64,000 nucleotides of DNA from contig JAMJFZ010000818.1 in the NCBI GenBank assembly GCA_026225945.1, positions 383,501 through 447,500 of the forward strand, read 5' to 3'. Within the stretch, counting starts at the first letter, position 1. Each line of letters opens with the position of its first letter. Below, piece by piece: positions 1 to 10,849 of the stretch. The stretch comes from Cricetomys ansorgei. Taxonomy: Eukaryota > Chordata > Mammalia > Rodentia > Nesomyidae. Under the pieces are notes generated by a model. That model was not told the DNA's origin, ran no database searches, and was given only the letters and a program-made list of their open reading frames with translations. Position numbers and translations under genes: made by a program.

Positions 1-119
1 CCTTCGTCTCAGGTCTGCATCCGCACCCACCTACCCTTCCCTCTCTCCTCCCTCTGCCACAGTGCCTGGTACTCAGCAGGCACTCAGTAAACAAGTACCT
101 CTGCAGTGAGATATCCCAT

Positions 120-240
120 CTACCTCCTAATCATCCTCCCCCTATCCCGGGGGATTCCAAGGCTCAGAGAGATGAGGCCGAGGCTAAGCCACACACATTG
201 GCAGGGGGCACAGCCCAATCAGAGCCCTGGTGCTCAAGTT
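120..240 (-). repeat. MIR SINE fragment
   Basis: The string GGCTCAGAGAGATGAGG followed by a partly preserved CCACACA stretch resembles the core of a mammalian-wide MIR read in reverse. The match is short and diverged. The flanks (1-119 and 241-680) show no recognisable gene or repeat beyond a run of ten Cs near 260. Confidence 0.4.
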
Positions 241-684
241 CCAGGACTTGCTCTTGACCCCCCCCCCGATGCTCACAGGCAGTGTGACACGCCCTTTGCA
301 GCTAGTGAATGTAACTGGACAGTGGGACACCAGGAATGAGGGGCTTCGCAAACCCCAAATCTTTCTTTTGCCCGGATTTTAAGAGGCCTGGCTCTTTTGA
401 GGCTGGAGGCTAGGGAGTCGCTGTCCCGTCCCAGTCTGCACACCCCTCCCTTCCTACCCTGTAGAGTCTCCCCTTTGTCTTTCTCTGCCCTGCCCACTAC
501 CTGCCACCCACCCCCAGCAGTGCCAGTGGGTGAGTGCTGAGGCTGGGTGGGGTAAGTTAGAAGTTTTTCTCCGGAATGAGTCTCCTTGGTGTTTTCGCAG
601 CAGCTGTTCAGCTGGAGCCGGCTTGGTGTGAGGCCCAAAAGCTTTGCTAATGCTTGTGTCTAAAACCTGGGGGTGTGCAAATGC

Positions 685-793
685 TCGTGTGTGTGCGTGT
701 GCTTGTGTGTGTGTGTCCACGTCTGTGTGTGTGTGCATATGTGTCTGTGCACATGTGTGCACGTATGCGTGCACTTGCATTCCTGTCTGTGTA
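685..793. repeat. Degenerate TG/CA microsatellite
   Basis: Runs of GTGTGTGT are interrupted by CG, CA and TA steps over about 110 bp. The cysteine/valine-rich reading frames that cross it are products of the repeat, not genes. Confidence 0.9.
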
Positions 794-1030
794 CAGGGCC
801 ACCTGGCTCTCAGCCTCACCCCAACCCCCACCCCGCCCTTCGGTTTCATTACAGATTTCTCTTGGTGGCGCTGGGGGTGGGAGGGGACAGGACCAGATGG
901 CAGACAGGAGGGTGGCTGTCGGCCCTGCCTCCTCCTCCCCTCACCAAGCAGATGCCCTCGGAATGAGGCCCGGAGGCAGAGGCAGGATTAGAGGGGGAAA
1001 CTCCGTATCAATTAGTGTCAAAGGCCGGGT

Positions 1031-1081
1031 GCTGGTGGGGGAGGGGTGGTGGCCAGTTGGCTCTGGCTGGTGGGGGAGGGG
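1031..1081. other. G-rich 16-bp direct repeat, possible G-quadruplex
   Basis: GCTGGTGGGGGAGGGG occurs exactly at 1031-1046 and again at 1066-1081. Each copy supplies two G-runs, so the pair could fold as a quadruplex on the plus strand. Function is inference. Confidence 0.6.
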
Positions 1082-1119
1082 ATGCTGTGCTACACAGCCC
1101 ACAGTGGCTAAGACAGATT

Positions 1120-1320
1120 CACCCTTAGATAATTGGGGCATCACCTGCCTCTCCTGCAGCCGCTGGCTTGGGCTAATCCTTCTGTTCAGACTGGAATATT
1201 ATGAGGCGCCGTGTGCCATTAAATAACATTTGATTACACAATACTAACAGGCATGAGGTTCTATTAATCTTATTCATATTCTTGCAGCTGAGAATATAAA
1301 AAAAATTTTTTTCTACAGCA
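1120..1320. promoter_or_regulatory. Candidate conserved non-coding element (homeodomain-motif rich)
   Basis: This AT-rich block stands out from its GC-rich surroundings. It packs TAATTG-, ATTAAAT- and TTAATC-type homeodomain cores around GATAATTGGGG, and TCAATTAG and TCAAAGG lie just upstream near 1008-1024. It contains no repeat that I recognise. Conservation cannot be judged from one sequence, so the call is inference from composition and motif density. Confidence 0.3.
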
Positions 1321-1329
1321 AATGACTAG

Positions 1330-1510
1330 CATTGATCTCGAAGCTGAACACAGGGTGTGGGCCAGATGCTGGCATGACCCTATCTAATTCTCTCAATGGC
1401 CAGAGAAGACTTTTGTTTTATGGACAAAGAAACTGGAGCCCAGAGAGGGAAGTGAGGCTGCCTAAAGCCACACAGCCAATAAGGACGGGCTGGCATTCCA
1501 ACTCAGAACT
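1330..1510 (-). repeat. MIR SINE
   Basis: In the plus reading, AAACTGGAGCCCAGAGAGG is followed by a CCACACAGCC box and GGCTGGCATTCCAACTCAGA. This is the MIR core in reverse orientation, spanning most of the element. Confidence 0.65.
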
Positions 1511-1824
1511 GAGCTAAGCCAACAATCAAAAAGCAGATGTTTTTATGACTCCCTCCTAGGGTGGGATTGGGGCCAAATTGGTTTAAAAGAACGGTGCTTC
1601 TAAATCCTCCATTTGTACCCTAAAATAAACAAAGAGAGAAACTTGAACCTCAAACCCCAAAACCAAATTTTAAGCTTGGGCTGATACCACTGAGCTGTGT
1701 GATCTCAGCCTCTCTGAATTCACTTCTTCTAGTGAAGAAGTCCTGTAGCGATGGCGGCTCGGTAAATTTCTTCTACTACGGACTTATCATGGAGAACCAT
1801 GTGGGCATTAAAAAGGGTAGGTAT

Positions 1825-1960
1825 AGTTAACCAGGCATTGCAGTGCACATCCGTAATCTCAGCATCTGGCAGGTTGAGGCAGGAGGATTGCCATGGATTC
1901 TAGACCAGCTTAGACCTCATGGCAACGGGCCAGGGCTACATAACAATACCTCAGACTGTA
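1825..1960 (+). repeat. B1-family SINE, diverged
   Basis: CCAGGCATTGCAGTGCACAT, then GTAATCTCAGCATCTGGCAG, GGTTGAGGCAGGAGGATTGC and a final GGGCTACATAACAATACC follow the B1 order (box A, AATCCCAGCA, GAGGCAGG, CCAGG.CTACA). Many substitutions suggest an old B1 subfamily. Confidence 0.55.
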
Positions 1961-2260
1961 CTGTTAAGTTATTCCAGTGCCCAACATTCTCCCGTATTGG
2001 TAAAGGAAAGGGGAGGGGGAGGGGCACGGGAAAATTAAATATGGAGTTTAGGAAGAAGGGAATGGTAAATCCCCAGACATTCCTCAGTCACAGGGTACTG
2101 AAATTCTTTTCTTCCTACATCAGTGTTGTTAACAAAAGCAGAGTGTATTGACAGGCTGCCCTCCCCTGGTCATGCCCAGCTACATGTGAGGATTCAGGGG
2201 CCTGGCTCTGGACACTGGGGGTCCCACACAAGCAGGGGCTGGTCTGCATATGAGGGTAGA

Positions 2261-2261
2261 C

Positions 2262-2300
<39 letters not shown>

Positions 2301-2372
2301 ACTCGTGTACATGTGCGTGTGCATGTGTGTGTGCAAGCACACTCATGTGTGCACATGTGCGAGTGTGCGTCA
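2261..2372. repeat. TG microsatellite with degenerate flank
   Basis: A pure TG run of about 17 copies at 2265-2299 is followed by about 70 bp of imperfect TG/CA sequence. Confidence 0.95.
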
Positions 2373-2744
2373 GCATTTGCCTCTCAGACAACCAGCTACT
2401 CCTGTCCGGTTCAGGCAGGAATCAAAGCTCCTAGGGGCTCAGGGGCAGCTGGGGAAGTAAGGGTTAACCCGCAAAGCCATAAAGCTGACCCTGGGGTGGC
2501 CCACTTAGGCGACCATCTGCCAGCCGGCCTGCTGCCAATCACAGGCAGACCCTGCCTTCTGCAGGCCCCTCCTCTCAGCCCACACAGCAGTCTCCACTCC
2601 CTGGCCTTGGCCTCTGTGTCAGCAGCTGGTCCTCACACCACCTCTCCCCAGCATCCTTCCGTCCCTCCCCCATCCCAGCATCTGCGCTGGCATCTGCATG
2701 AGCAGGGGTCACCGAGGCTTCCTTCTTTGTGGTCCCATTTGACC
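2373..2744. other. Unique sequence, no feature recognised
   Basis: Moderately GC-rich sequence with a C-rich middle. Short frames read through it but none has splice signals, domains or composition typical of an exon. Confidence 0.5.
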
Positions 2745-2860
2745 CTGGAAAAGGTGATGGTGGCCCTTTCTGTGGAAGGAGGCCACTGAGTCTCAGAGAA
2801 GCTTGGCCAAGGACCAAACTCTGGGGAAAGAGTTCAGACGCCTGAGGGAAGGCACCCAGC
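2745..2860 (-). repeat. MIR-like fragment
   Basis: GGAGGCCACTGAGTCTCAGA and CTTGGCCAAGGACCAA parallel the MIR core GAGG.TCAGAGAGG...TTGCCCAAGGTCA in reverse orientation, with heavy divergence. Confidence 0.4.
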
Positions 2861-3311
2861 ACTCCCATCCCAGCACACAGGCCCGTGCCTTTGTGTCCCT
2901 CGAAGGCAGAAAGTCAGGATAACCTGAGGAGCCAGAGGGGTGCAATGCTCCCCACCCCACACCCTAGAGTGCCACTGAAGCTAAGGAGTGTCACAAGGAA
3001 CCCAGGGAACCTGCCCCACCTCCCACCCATCAGGAGATCCCAGGACTTTCAGCACTGTGACCCGCAGTGCATCAGGTCCTCGTGGACCAGAAGGACAAGA
3101 AGGAGTTAAGCTGAGGGGCAGACAACAGAAGAGGACAGAGTCCTCCTTGGAAACTGCCCAAGTGTCAGGCTCAGCAGCTCAGGACTGTTGGCCAACAGGA
3201 GGAGGGAGGGAAAGAAGGGAAAGCTCCCAGAACAGATGGGCTAGCCAAGGCACCGGGGGCTTGAAATGGCCACCATAATTGTAATATCCCAAATTCCTCT
3301 GGTGCATTCCT

Positions 3312-3475
3312 GCTTCCAAAGCTCGTTCAAATCCATTATCTTATTGGAATCTCATGACTTCCCTGGACAGTAGATGGCCAGCGGCTGTGAGACCCATCTG
3401 GCAGGATGAAGCCACTGAGCTCAGAGAGGTTAAGCGTTTTACACAAGGTCACACAGCTCATTTGTTGTCACAATG
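3312..3475 (-). repeat. MIR SINE
   Basis: A well-preserved core is present: GAGCTCAGAGAGGTTAAGCG followed by CACAAGGTCACACAGCTC. The upstream AATCCATTATCTTATTGGAA matches the 3' part of MIR in reverse orientation. Confidence 0.75.
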
Positions 3476-3614
3476 CTGTACAAGAGAGTCAGGTCAAATC
3501 CAAAGTCAGCCATGCATGTATTTGGAATCCCTTCCTCTTGTGTTCTCATCCAGTACCCTTCACCGATGACATATTTAGTGACAAAATGGCCACACCAACA
3601 ATAATAAAGCCAAA

Positions 3615-3750
3615 GTGTATTGCCCACTTTGTGGTAAAGATTACTGTAAGCACCCGATGTGCAGTATTTTATTTGATCCCCACTTTAGCATTGTGTGAGG
3701 TGGACGTGACCATCAGCTCCGTAGCTCAGGTCAGGTGACCAAGGTTCACG
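3615..3750 (-). repeat. MIR-like 3' fragment
   Basis: TATTTTATTTGATCCCCACT followed by TGTGTGAGGTGG resembles the MIR segment that in reverse reads ATCTCATTTAATCCTCACAA...ATGAGGTAGG. The core is missing or unrecognisable. Confidence 0.4.
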
Positions 3751-3759
3751 TGATGGCCG

Positions 3760-5360
3760 TCACTTGCTGAAGGACACAGCTTTAAAACAGGGGTCCTGCT
3801 CCGTCAACTTTCCTGTCTATAAATTGGGACCTTGGCTCCTGCAGGCACCAGCTCATCTGCTTCAAGCTCTCCCCCACAGGAGAGCGTTCTCCCTAGAGCC
3901 CCTGGCACCCTCAGCCGAGATTTAGGGAGCCCCACAGTGAGTCCCTCGTAGAACTTTTACCGTTTCTCTGCATGTTTATTTGAAAGCAGGACTTTAATGC
4001 ACCAGCAAGGCTGGAGTCTGAAGCCAGGGGGACCACAGGTGTGGCTTTATCTTCTAGGGGGTGCATCAGGTATCCCCACAATACAGTGGGTTGATGAGGG
4101 AGAGAGCGCCTTTCACATTGTTAATAAGGAAGAGGCAGAGTATGGTTTGGGGAGAACTGGGGGGACTTCCATCTCCCTGCTTTGCCAGCCCCCCCTTCCC
4201 TCTGCAGAAGGCTAAGTGAGTCTGGGGGAACCTTGTGAAGTGGACACTGTCCTTATCTGGCCTGTCAGTCTGGACTCCCAGGTGGGCTGACTGTGAAACA
4301 GGCTTGAACCTGCCCAGGCTGCCGACAGACAGTCTCCGGTCACCTGGAGCCCCTTCCGGTTCTGATCTACCATTTACCAAAAGGCTGTGCCGCCACGGGA
4401 TGGGAAGAGAGAGAAGTCTGAGTGACACGGAGAAATCCAGAGGAATCTGGTCCTCCCAGAACACACCTCTCAGGAGCGGCTGCTTCAAACCTGGGACATT
4501 TTTGCAGACACACAAGGTTTGTCTCCTTGGAACCCTCACATCTGCTCTAGAAAAGGGGGGCACGATTAGGATCAGATGTCCTCAAAAGCTACTGTGGAGG
4601 CAGGTGACGGCCAGGGGCCTGCGGCGCAGGCCTCTAACCCCAGCTGCTCAGGAGGCGAAGGATCATCAGCTGGGCATTTCACTACAATGGGGACCGTGAA
4701 AAGGAAGGGTGGAGTCATCCAAGACTCTGAGAAATGAATGCGGAAGGAACAGGTGAATAGGGAGGACTCAACACCCCGCCCCCAGTGGGGGGAGGGGGGC
4801 CTGCGGAAGGATGGGACTTCCCAGGATTTCCTGGCTCTCTTTCTACTGCCCATGAAGGCACCTTCTTTGGTCTCAGCTACACCTAGATATGGGGTTCCTC
4901 CTTTTTACTGAGGGACCTCCCTTCATAACCTCTACAAGCCTAAAAGAGAAAATCTCAAGGCCACGAGAGGAGGTGAGAGGGGAAACGGGGTCTGGAGACA
5001 AGTGTGGCGTTGCCCTCGGTTTAACTAGTGAGCCACACAACGGCGGACTCCAATCCTTCACACAGGGGGTCTGCATGAACCAAGAGCCCCTGGGCTGGCA
5101 CTCAGGACGTGACCGAATCAGGAAGGGTCCAGCTAACTCTCTGTGGGCTGTGATTGGACGGCATCAGTTGGGGGTCGGGGAGCAGAGGAAAATGGCTCCA
5201 GTGGATTGGTTCAATTTATGTCTCTGATTCTTGGCCACAGTTGGACACAGAGTCTGCCTATCTTCCCCCGAGTCCCACTCGGAGAGGTGCAGCTCAGAGA
5301 GAATGAGGATCAGTGTGACTTGGTGCTTCTGAAGTCAGGGCTGGGATTCAGCCCTCTACC
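3760..5360. other. Mostly unique sequence
   Basis: Apart from a possible degraded B1-like piece at about 4605-4690 (CAGGCCTCTAACCCCAGCTG, then CTCAGGAGGCGAAGG), nothing is recognised. The 154- and 165-residue frames here overlap on opposite strands and resemble no known protein. Confidence 0.45.
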
Positions 5361-5364
5361 TGAG

Positions 5365-5530
5365 TGCTTTTAGCTATGTGACCCTGAGTGACTGTCATCA
5401 TCTCTCTGGCCTCGGGTTCTCTTGACGGTAAAATAAAGACAATGAAAATGTAGCCGCCGTATAGGGCGGCTGTGGGGATGAAGCTGTGTAATTGAATAAA
5501 CACTCAATAAACTCTGGCTGTGTTACTGTT
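5365..5530 (+). repeat. MIR SINE
   Basis: AGCTATGTGACCCTGAGTGA, TCTCTCTGGCCTCGGGTTCT, GGTAAAATAAAGACAATGAA, GTGGGGATGAAGC and AATAAACACTCAATAAACTC follow the full order of a forward MIR from the core to the 3' end. Confidence 0.75.
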
Positions 5531-5589
5531 GATATTCCCGTCAGCTTGGCCTCTCGCGCTAGGAACAGTCACCCCTCCGCTGCGAGGGG

Positions 5590-5765
5590 TGAGATCAGCT
5601 CTCCGGAATCGAGTGCTCAACACACACCGTCATATCATCTGATTGTGGCCGTTGTAATTTATAATGAGATGGAGTCCGGCTCTGTCATGATACGATGTGC
5701 TCGTCACCTTTCTGTCCCCGTGGGACAGACGTCTGTGATAAACAATTTAAAAGGAAGACGGGTGT
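5590..5765. promoter_or_regulatory. Candidate conserved non-coding element (FOX/homeodomain motifs)
   Basis: This repeat-free block contains GTTGTAATTTATAATGAG (homeodomain/MEF2-like), TCATATCATCTGATTGTGG and GTGATAAACAATTTAAAAGG with a forkhead-type ATAAACA. Motif clustering in otherwise neutral DNA suggests an enhancer, but this is inference only. Confidence 0.35.
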
Positions 5766-5769
5766 ATTG

Positions 5770-6347
5770 GGGCTCTTGGTCTCCGAGGGGTTGTTGGCAT
5801 TTCAGAGGAGTAGTATGTACCAACTCTGTTGCCATGGGTCTGGAGTAAAGCAGAGCATCCATGTAGAGAAAATCTTGTGGAACAAGGCTGCTCCACTCAC
5901 GCCAGCCGGGGAGCAGAGAGAGGAAAGGCCATAAAGCCTGGCGTCCTGTGACCTACGGTCTCTAACCGCGCCCCATCTGCTAACAGCCTATGACTTTAAC
6001 CAATGTATTAGCCCACTGATGAGGTTGGGGTTCTCGTGATCTGATCCGGTCACCTCTCAAAAACCTCTCACTTGGCAACCAAACCAAAGTGACAGCAGCT
6101 GAGTCTTAGGGGCGAAATTTTAGATTCAAGATATGATGCATGGCCTAGAAGACTATACTAGAATAGAGTCATAAACCATTCTTTACTGTCTTTTACTGTC
6201 CCCTTACGTCATTGACTTGCTCAACAAGTGTGAGACAGACCGTCCTTAGGCACCCATCGTAGTCGGTCAGCCTTGCTTTCTAGTCATTCTGTTGTCCGTT
6301 CTCGAATCTCCAAGAATTTGGAAATAAAAATCTCTCTCTTGCTTTTT
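5770..6347. other. Unique sequence, no feature recognised
   Basis: No repeat, splice-bounded frame or RNA gene was seen in this stretch. Confidence 0.45.
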
Positions 6348-6492
6348 ATTTTTTGACAGGGTCTAATTGTGTAGCCCTAAATAGCCAGGAACTCGCTATG
6401 TAGACCAGGCTGGCCTCAAGCCCACAGAAATCCACCTGCCTCTACTTCCCAAGAACTGGAGTTAAAGGTTGTGCATCATCACACCTGGCTTC
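6348..6492 (-). repeat. B1 SINE
   Basis: A T-rich start precedes GACAGGGTCTAATTGTGTAG, GTAGACCAGGCTGGCCTCAA, CCACCTGCCTCTACTTCCCA and a final ATCATCACACCTGGCTT. This is a complete B1 in reverse. Confidence 0.8.
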
Positions 6493-6689
6493 TAGAGGCT
6501 TCTTAAGGGAAAAACATCTATCCAATCATCTTTGCATTTTAAGCACCTAACATTGTGACCGACTCCTGAATATTTTGTACTATGTGCTCCCTGAAGAGCA
6601 AATGAATATATGGGACACCACTTTGCAAATGGCAAACAAAAGACAAGAGAGATAGCACCCAAGGACCAAAGAACAACTGGGAACATTTC

Positions 6690-6885
6690 ACACCCGGAAA
6701 GTCCTTGATGCAGGAGCATGACAACCTGAGTTTTTATCCCCCAACCCCACAGAAAACCAGGCCTGCACTTTAACCCCAGCCTGGGGGAGGTGGCAGAAAC
6801 TGATGGGTCCCTGGGGCTCCCTAGCACTTGTTCCTGGATGGACACACATGGACATGGACACACACACACACACAGACAGAGAGAC
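6690..6885 (+). repeat. B4-like SINE with CA tail
   Basis: GATGCAGGAGCATGACAACC, then TGAGTTTTTATCCCCCAACC, TTTAACCCCAGCCTGGGG and an (AC)n end match the tRNA-like head, B1-like middle and CA-rich tail of a B4 element. It is strongly diverged. Confidence 0.45.
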
Positions 6886-7918
6886 CAAAAGGAAACATAC
6901 AGATCATTGGAATAATTATTTTTGGTAGTCAACATTCAATGAACGCCATGTTGGGTGACTGAACCCAGTCCTTTGTCTAACACCACAGTTAAGACCCCTA
7001 AATGTGTATGGATTCTCACCATATCTTAAGTTTTAAATTACATGCTTTTCTGAGTCCAGTGGTGAAATTCCATGCCACCTGATTCTGCCTGGGACCGGAA
7101 GCTTTCTTGGGCCCAGTGTATCCAAGCGTAATGCTCCACCCCCTCCCGTTAGCCCCATAGCACCTTCTAGAGCTATTACATTGACTAGTTACAATGTTGT
7201 ATGTCAAGTATCCTTCATTGCTCTTGGAACCAAAGAATGAGTAGTTACATGTGTCCTTTAGGTCCAGATGCGTATACAGAGCCAGGAGGTGCTTCATGGG
7301 GCCACAGAATATTCCTTGGGAATTGACTTCAGAAGTTTGGGAGATCCATGGCTGGATCGCATTAAGCGCTGACTTAGGTTAGATTCAGGCCAGTCACCCC
7401 ATTTCCTTCTGCTTCTTGAGAAAACCCGCAAAAATCGTAATTACAGCCCAAGGGCAGGGCTACACATGGCTAGATGGTTTCTAACCACAAAATCTATGTT
7501 CAAACACATCTCCTCTCTTCTTCCTTTGTGCTTTCCCTTCCAGAGATGCCTCTTACACTCAGAACGGTGTGACACAGATGTAGCCTCTGCACTGGTCTAA
7601 CAAATGCAGACCTGCAACCCCAGAATCTTCAGTTCACTGGATTCGTGGGGCCCACTGCTGTCAGTTATTAATACGTTGAGGATGTGTGGTTTCTTGGTTC
7701 CAGCCTTTGGCTTTCCAGGGAGTCATTATTCGGGAGTGAAGAAGGATGCTAAATAGAAGCAGATGTTACTCTTCGGTTATGGATGACGAGGCCAACTCCA
7801 GCCCGTCCCCTGGCAATTGCACACATCTATCCTCAAGGAGAGCCAGCTTGAGAAGTATTGCTTTCTCCTGTAAGACGGCCCGAGGTGTGTGGCTGGGTCT
7901 CGGTGGTGCAGTGCACAT

Positions 7919-7920
<2 letters not shown>
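6886..7920. other. Unique sequence, no feature recognised
   Basis: No repeat or exon was identified. Composition is average and reading frames are short. Confidence 0.45.

Positions 7921-7974
<54 letters not shown>
7921..7974. repeat. Pure TG microsatellite
   Basis: About 26 uninterrupted TG copies. Purity suggests a young and probably length-variable array. Confidence 0.98.
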
Positions 7975-8221
7975 CGGGCTCATCCTGAATTGGATGTCTC
8001 CAGTCTGCACAGTAGCCTTGGGGGAGACCCATACGTCCTATCCTGTGACTGATAAAGCTGACACCTGAGGGAGTGAAATCTCATAGTAGCAGGGTCCTCG
8101 CTGTACTGGGTACCGGAGTCCATGAGTATGTCGCAATGTGTCATATGTCACAGTGCCTCATAGAGCTTAGCCCAGAGCACAGCAGGGAGGTCCTTCCCTA
8201 AAGCTGGCACTATTTTAAAAA

Positions 8222-8363
8222 TGGCTTTAAAGGCAGTGTCTCACTATATAGCCCTGGCTGTCCTGGATCTCTGTATGCAGAGCAGACTGGTCTCAAATGC
8301 ATAGAGGTACCACCTGTCTCTGCCGCTCCAGTGGCTTATAGGTGTATGCCACCACAGCCAGCT
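8222..8363 (-). repeat. B1 SINE
   Basis: CAGTGTCTCACTATATAGCC, CTGGCTGTCCTGGATCTCTG, GACTGGTCTCAAATGCATAG and GTGTATGCCACCACAGCCAG give a B1 in reverse, moderately diverged. Confidence 0.75.
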
Positions 8364-8419
8364 AAATCTGTATTTACTGTTCTTGTATGTGAGTGTGGGG
8401 GCTGGGGAAGGGGTGCCAT

Positions 8420-8475
8420 AGTATACCAGCCTGGGCTAAGTGAGACCCCGTCTAAAGAAACTGAAAACCAACCAA
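8420..8475 (+). repeat. B1 3' fragment
   Basis: ACCAGCCTGGGCTAAGTGAG followed by ACCCCGTCTAAAGAAA resembles the last third of a forward B1. Confidence 0.35.
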
Positions 8476-8479
8476 GAAG

Positions 8480-9450
8480 TACGCCCCTGTCTTGTAGGTA
8501 TTGTGAGCTAAATGAATGAACACATACGATGAACTCAGAACCATACCTGTCATGACTGTCATGTTCGTAACTAATTCTTAGTTTTCTCACTTCAGAAATG
8601 GAAAGATAAGTCTCCCTCCTTTCTCAATGATTCCATAATTTGACGCTCTTTAAAAATGCAGCACACAACTCTGCAGATAAGATAAATCACCCTTAAGCTT
8701 CATACAGGCAACACCGAGCCGGGGAAAGACACAGTATGAGAGAATGAGGCCCTAGGAGTCCACACCCCTCCTCCCGAAACCTCAGCATGGCACTCGAGTA
8801 CTCCAGGCAGGACAAAGCTGGTATCGCCCAGACTCTAAGTTCCAGGGCCCCAGCAGTGGATCCGGCTTCTGCAGCCTCCTAGCTCCTGCTGGCAGCACAC
8901 CAAGCCAGGAACAGCGCCAGGGTGCGGGACACGGCCTCCGTCACTTGCTCTCAGCTTAGCATCTTCATGTTGAGCCTGAGTGTCCTGCTCCTGCTCCTCT
9001 GGCTCCTCACAGCCCATCAGATAATTCAAACAACAACGCCGCCCAGCCTTTCAAGATGGTTTCTCGAGTCTTCTGAACATTGCCCAGTATTCAGCTTCTC
9101 CAGCCCTCCGAGACTCAATAACCCCTTCTGCCCACCCAGAGTGTACTGAATGGTGAGCTTGATCATGCTAATACTTTCCAGGTATGAGCTCCACCCCTCC
9201 GGCCACCACCACCCGGGGTGTCGAACACAGTGTATATTCACAGTTCTCCGTAAACATGAGTTGGCGAACAGTCATGTCGTGCGTGAGCCCTGTGCTGTCA
9301 CGTGAGTATGGAGATAAATAAGACAAAGCCCTTTGGCCGGATATATACATCCACACGCCAATTAGCACGTTCCACAATCATCCCTCTATCGACGCTTCTA
9401 TTTCTCAGCTGAATGGTTTATATATTTAACAGTAATTATCAGAGCTGGTT
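8480..9450. other. Unique sequence, no feature recognised
   Basis: No repeat was identified. A 75-residue plus-strand frame at 8922-9149 has a leucine-rich stretch resembling a signal peptide but nothing else to support it as a gene. Confidence 0.4.
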
Positions 9451-9454
9451 AGCC

Positions 9455-9640
9455 ACTGACTAGCTTCTTTAGCCTCGGGCCAGTGACGTCACCTTCTGAG
9501 ATACTGTTGGCTCCTCTACAAAACGTGTTGTGCATGGGAAAGGGATCCTGCGATGAGTGTTAAGTAAGATACTGAATGGATAAGCGTGGTCCCAATGGCT
9601 TGCGTGGTAGGTCCTCAATAGTTACTAGTTGATACGAGCC
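9455..9640 (+). repeat. MIR SINE
   Basis: GGTTAGCCACTGACTAGCTT, TCGGGCCAGTGACGTCACCT, GTTAAGTAAGATACTGAATG and GGTAGGTCCTCAATAGTTAC follow forward MIR order. The MIR AAGTCAC core has become GTGACGTCAC. Confidence 0.65.
9484..9491. promoter_or_regulatory. Palindromic CRE (TGACGTCA) inside a MIR
   Basis: The exact full cAMP-response element palindrome is present. CREB/ATF binding to this sequence is established knowledge. Activity here is unknown, and unmethylated CpG would probably be required. Confidence 0.35.
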
Positions 9641-10639
9641 TTTGGGGGGAAAAAAAAACCCTTCTCCAAGAAAAAGAAATGCATAGCATGTGTACTACAG
9701 CCTCCCTATCCTGTACCAGTGACAGGCATCACTAATGGATCTTAGATACAGCCCCTGAAGCTACTTTAACACAGTGCTTTTGGCAGCCATTATTAGTCGA
9801 TTGTAGCTGTTGATCATCCACAGAGCTCTGCCATCCTGTTGTAACATAGCTCAGTAGCTAGGATGTCATTCTAAGGAACATCTTGTCCCTCCTGGAGCAC
9901 TTGGGTGTTGGGGTAACCTCCCCAGCTACTGAACTATGTGAGTCTCAGCTCAGGAGCATGCAGGAGGTGCCCATTAAATGCATGCTCTGACCAGCACAAC
10001 TGCACCCATTCTGCTTATCTGCTGATTGACTCTGAGAAGCCACTTTTCTCTCCAGATAGCCTTCCTCTCTCAAGTAGAAGTACACTGTGTGGAAACATGG
10101 CGAGCGACCGAAAGATGGGTATCTGGCATCTTGGGGGTGTGGCTTTAAAGTGTGGGTCTCCTCTGAAGCTGTTACACCTACGTGCTTCAGGATCCTCATG
10201 TGTATGCTGGAGACACGTACCACGTGTCTCAGATGTCTGGGTGGGGGTTGGGGGCCGTTGCATGTGCAGTGGGGTATCTGGGATATTAGCCCTGGCGGGC
10301 TAAGAGCTCTCTACTTCTCCCATTTAGTCCTGTCAGGGTTCTAACCTCTCCACCCAGGGAGGCATGTATCAAGGCCGCGGACAGGAAGAATGTGAACATG
10401 TGTGTTTCAGGAGCTCTGAAGCCCTCGGGTGATGGGACTTAGGAGAGAGGTTTGAAGAAACACAAAAGAGATTCCCCTAAACCAGGAGGTTGCTTCTAGG
10501 TAGAAAGAGAAAGACAGAGACAGAGAGAGGGGGGGGGAAGGAGGGGAGGGAGAAAAGAATCAGGCGCCCCATGGACAAGGATGATGTACATCGCCGTAGT
10601 CACTTGTGCAAACTGATAACCAATGGCCAGAGCCCTACC

Positions 10640-10745
10640 AGGCTGGGCAACCTTGGGCAAATAGAATAACCTCTCTGAACTTGTCTTCACTTGCAACATG
10701 AAGGCTGTTTTCAATGATGTGTTAAGTAAGTGGAAACGGATGCTT
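10640..10745 (+). repeat. MIR fragment
   Basis: GGCTGGGCAACCTTGGGCAA, ATAACCTCTCTGAACTTGTC and TGTGTTAAGTAAGTGG follow the forward MIR core and 3' part. Confidence 0.5.
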
Positions 10746-10849
10746 GTGACATGTCTGTCCGCCCTGCTGTCTAACCACCTGTGGTTCAGTTCACATCTCT
10801 CCAGGCTGCCATCTTGGTGTTCAGTTCTGGTCAAGGACACAGGTAAGAA

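Noticed and set aside
8922..9149. Short frame with a leucine-rich signal-peptide-like stretch
   Set aside because: Only 75 residues, no cleavage-site context, no downstream domain, no island or splice evidence.
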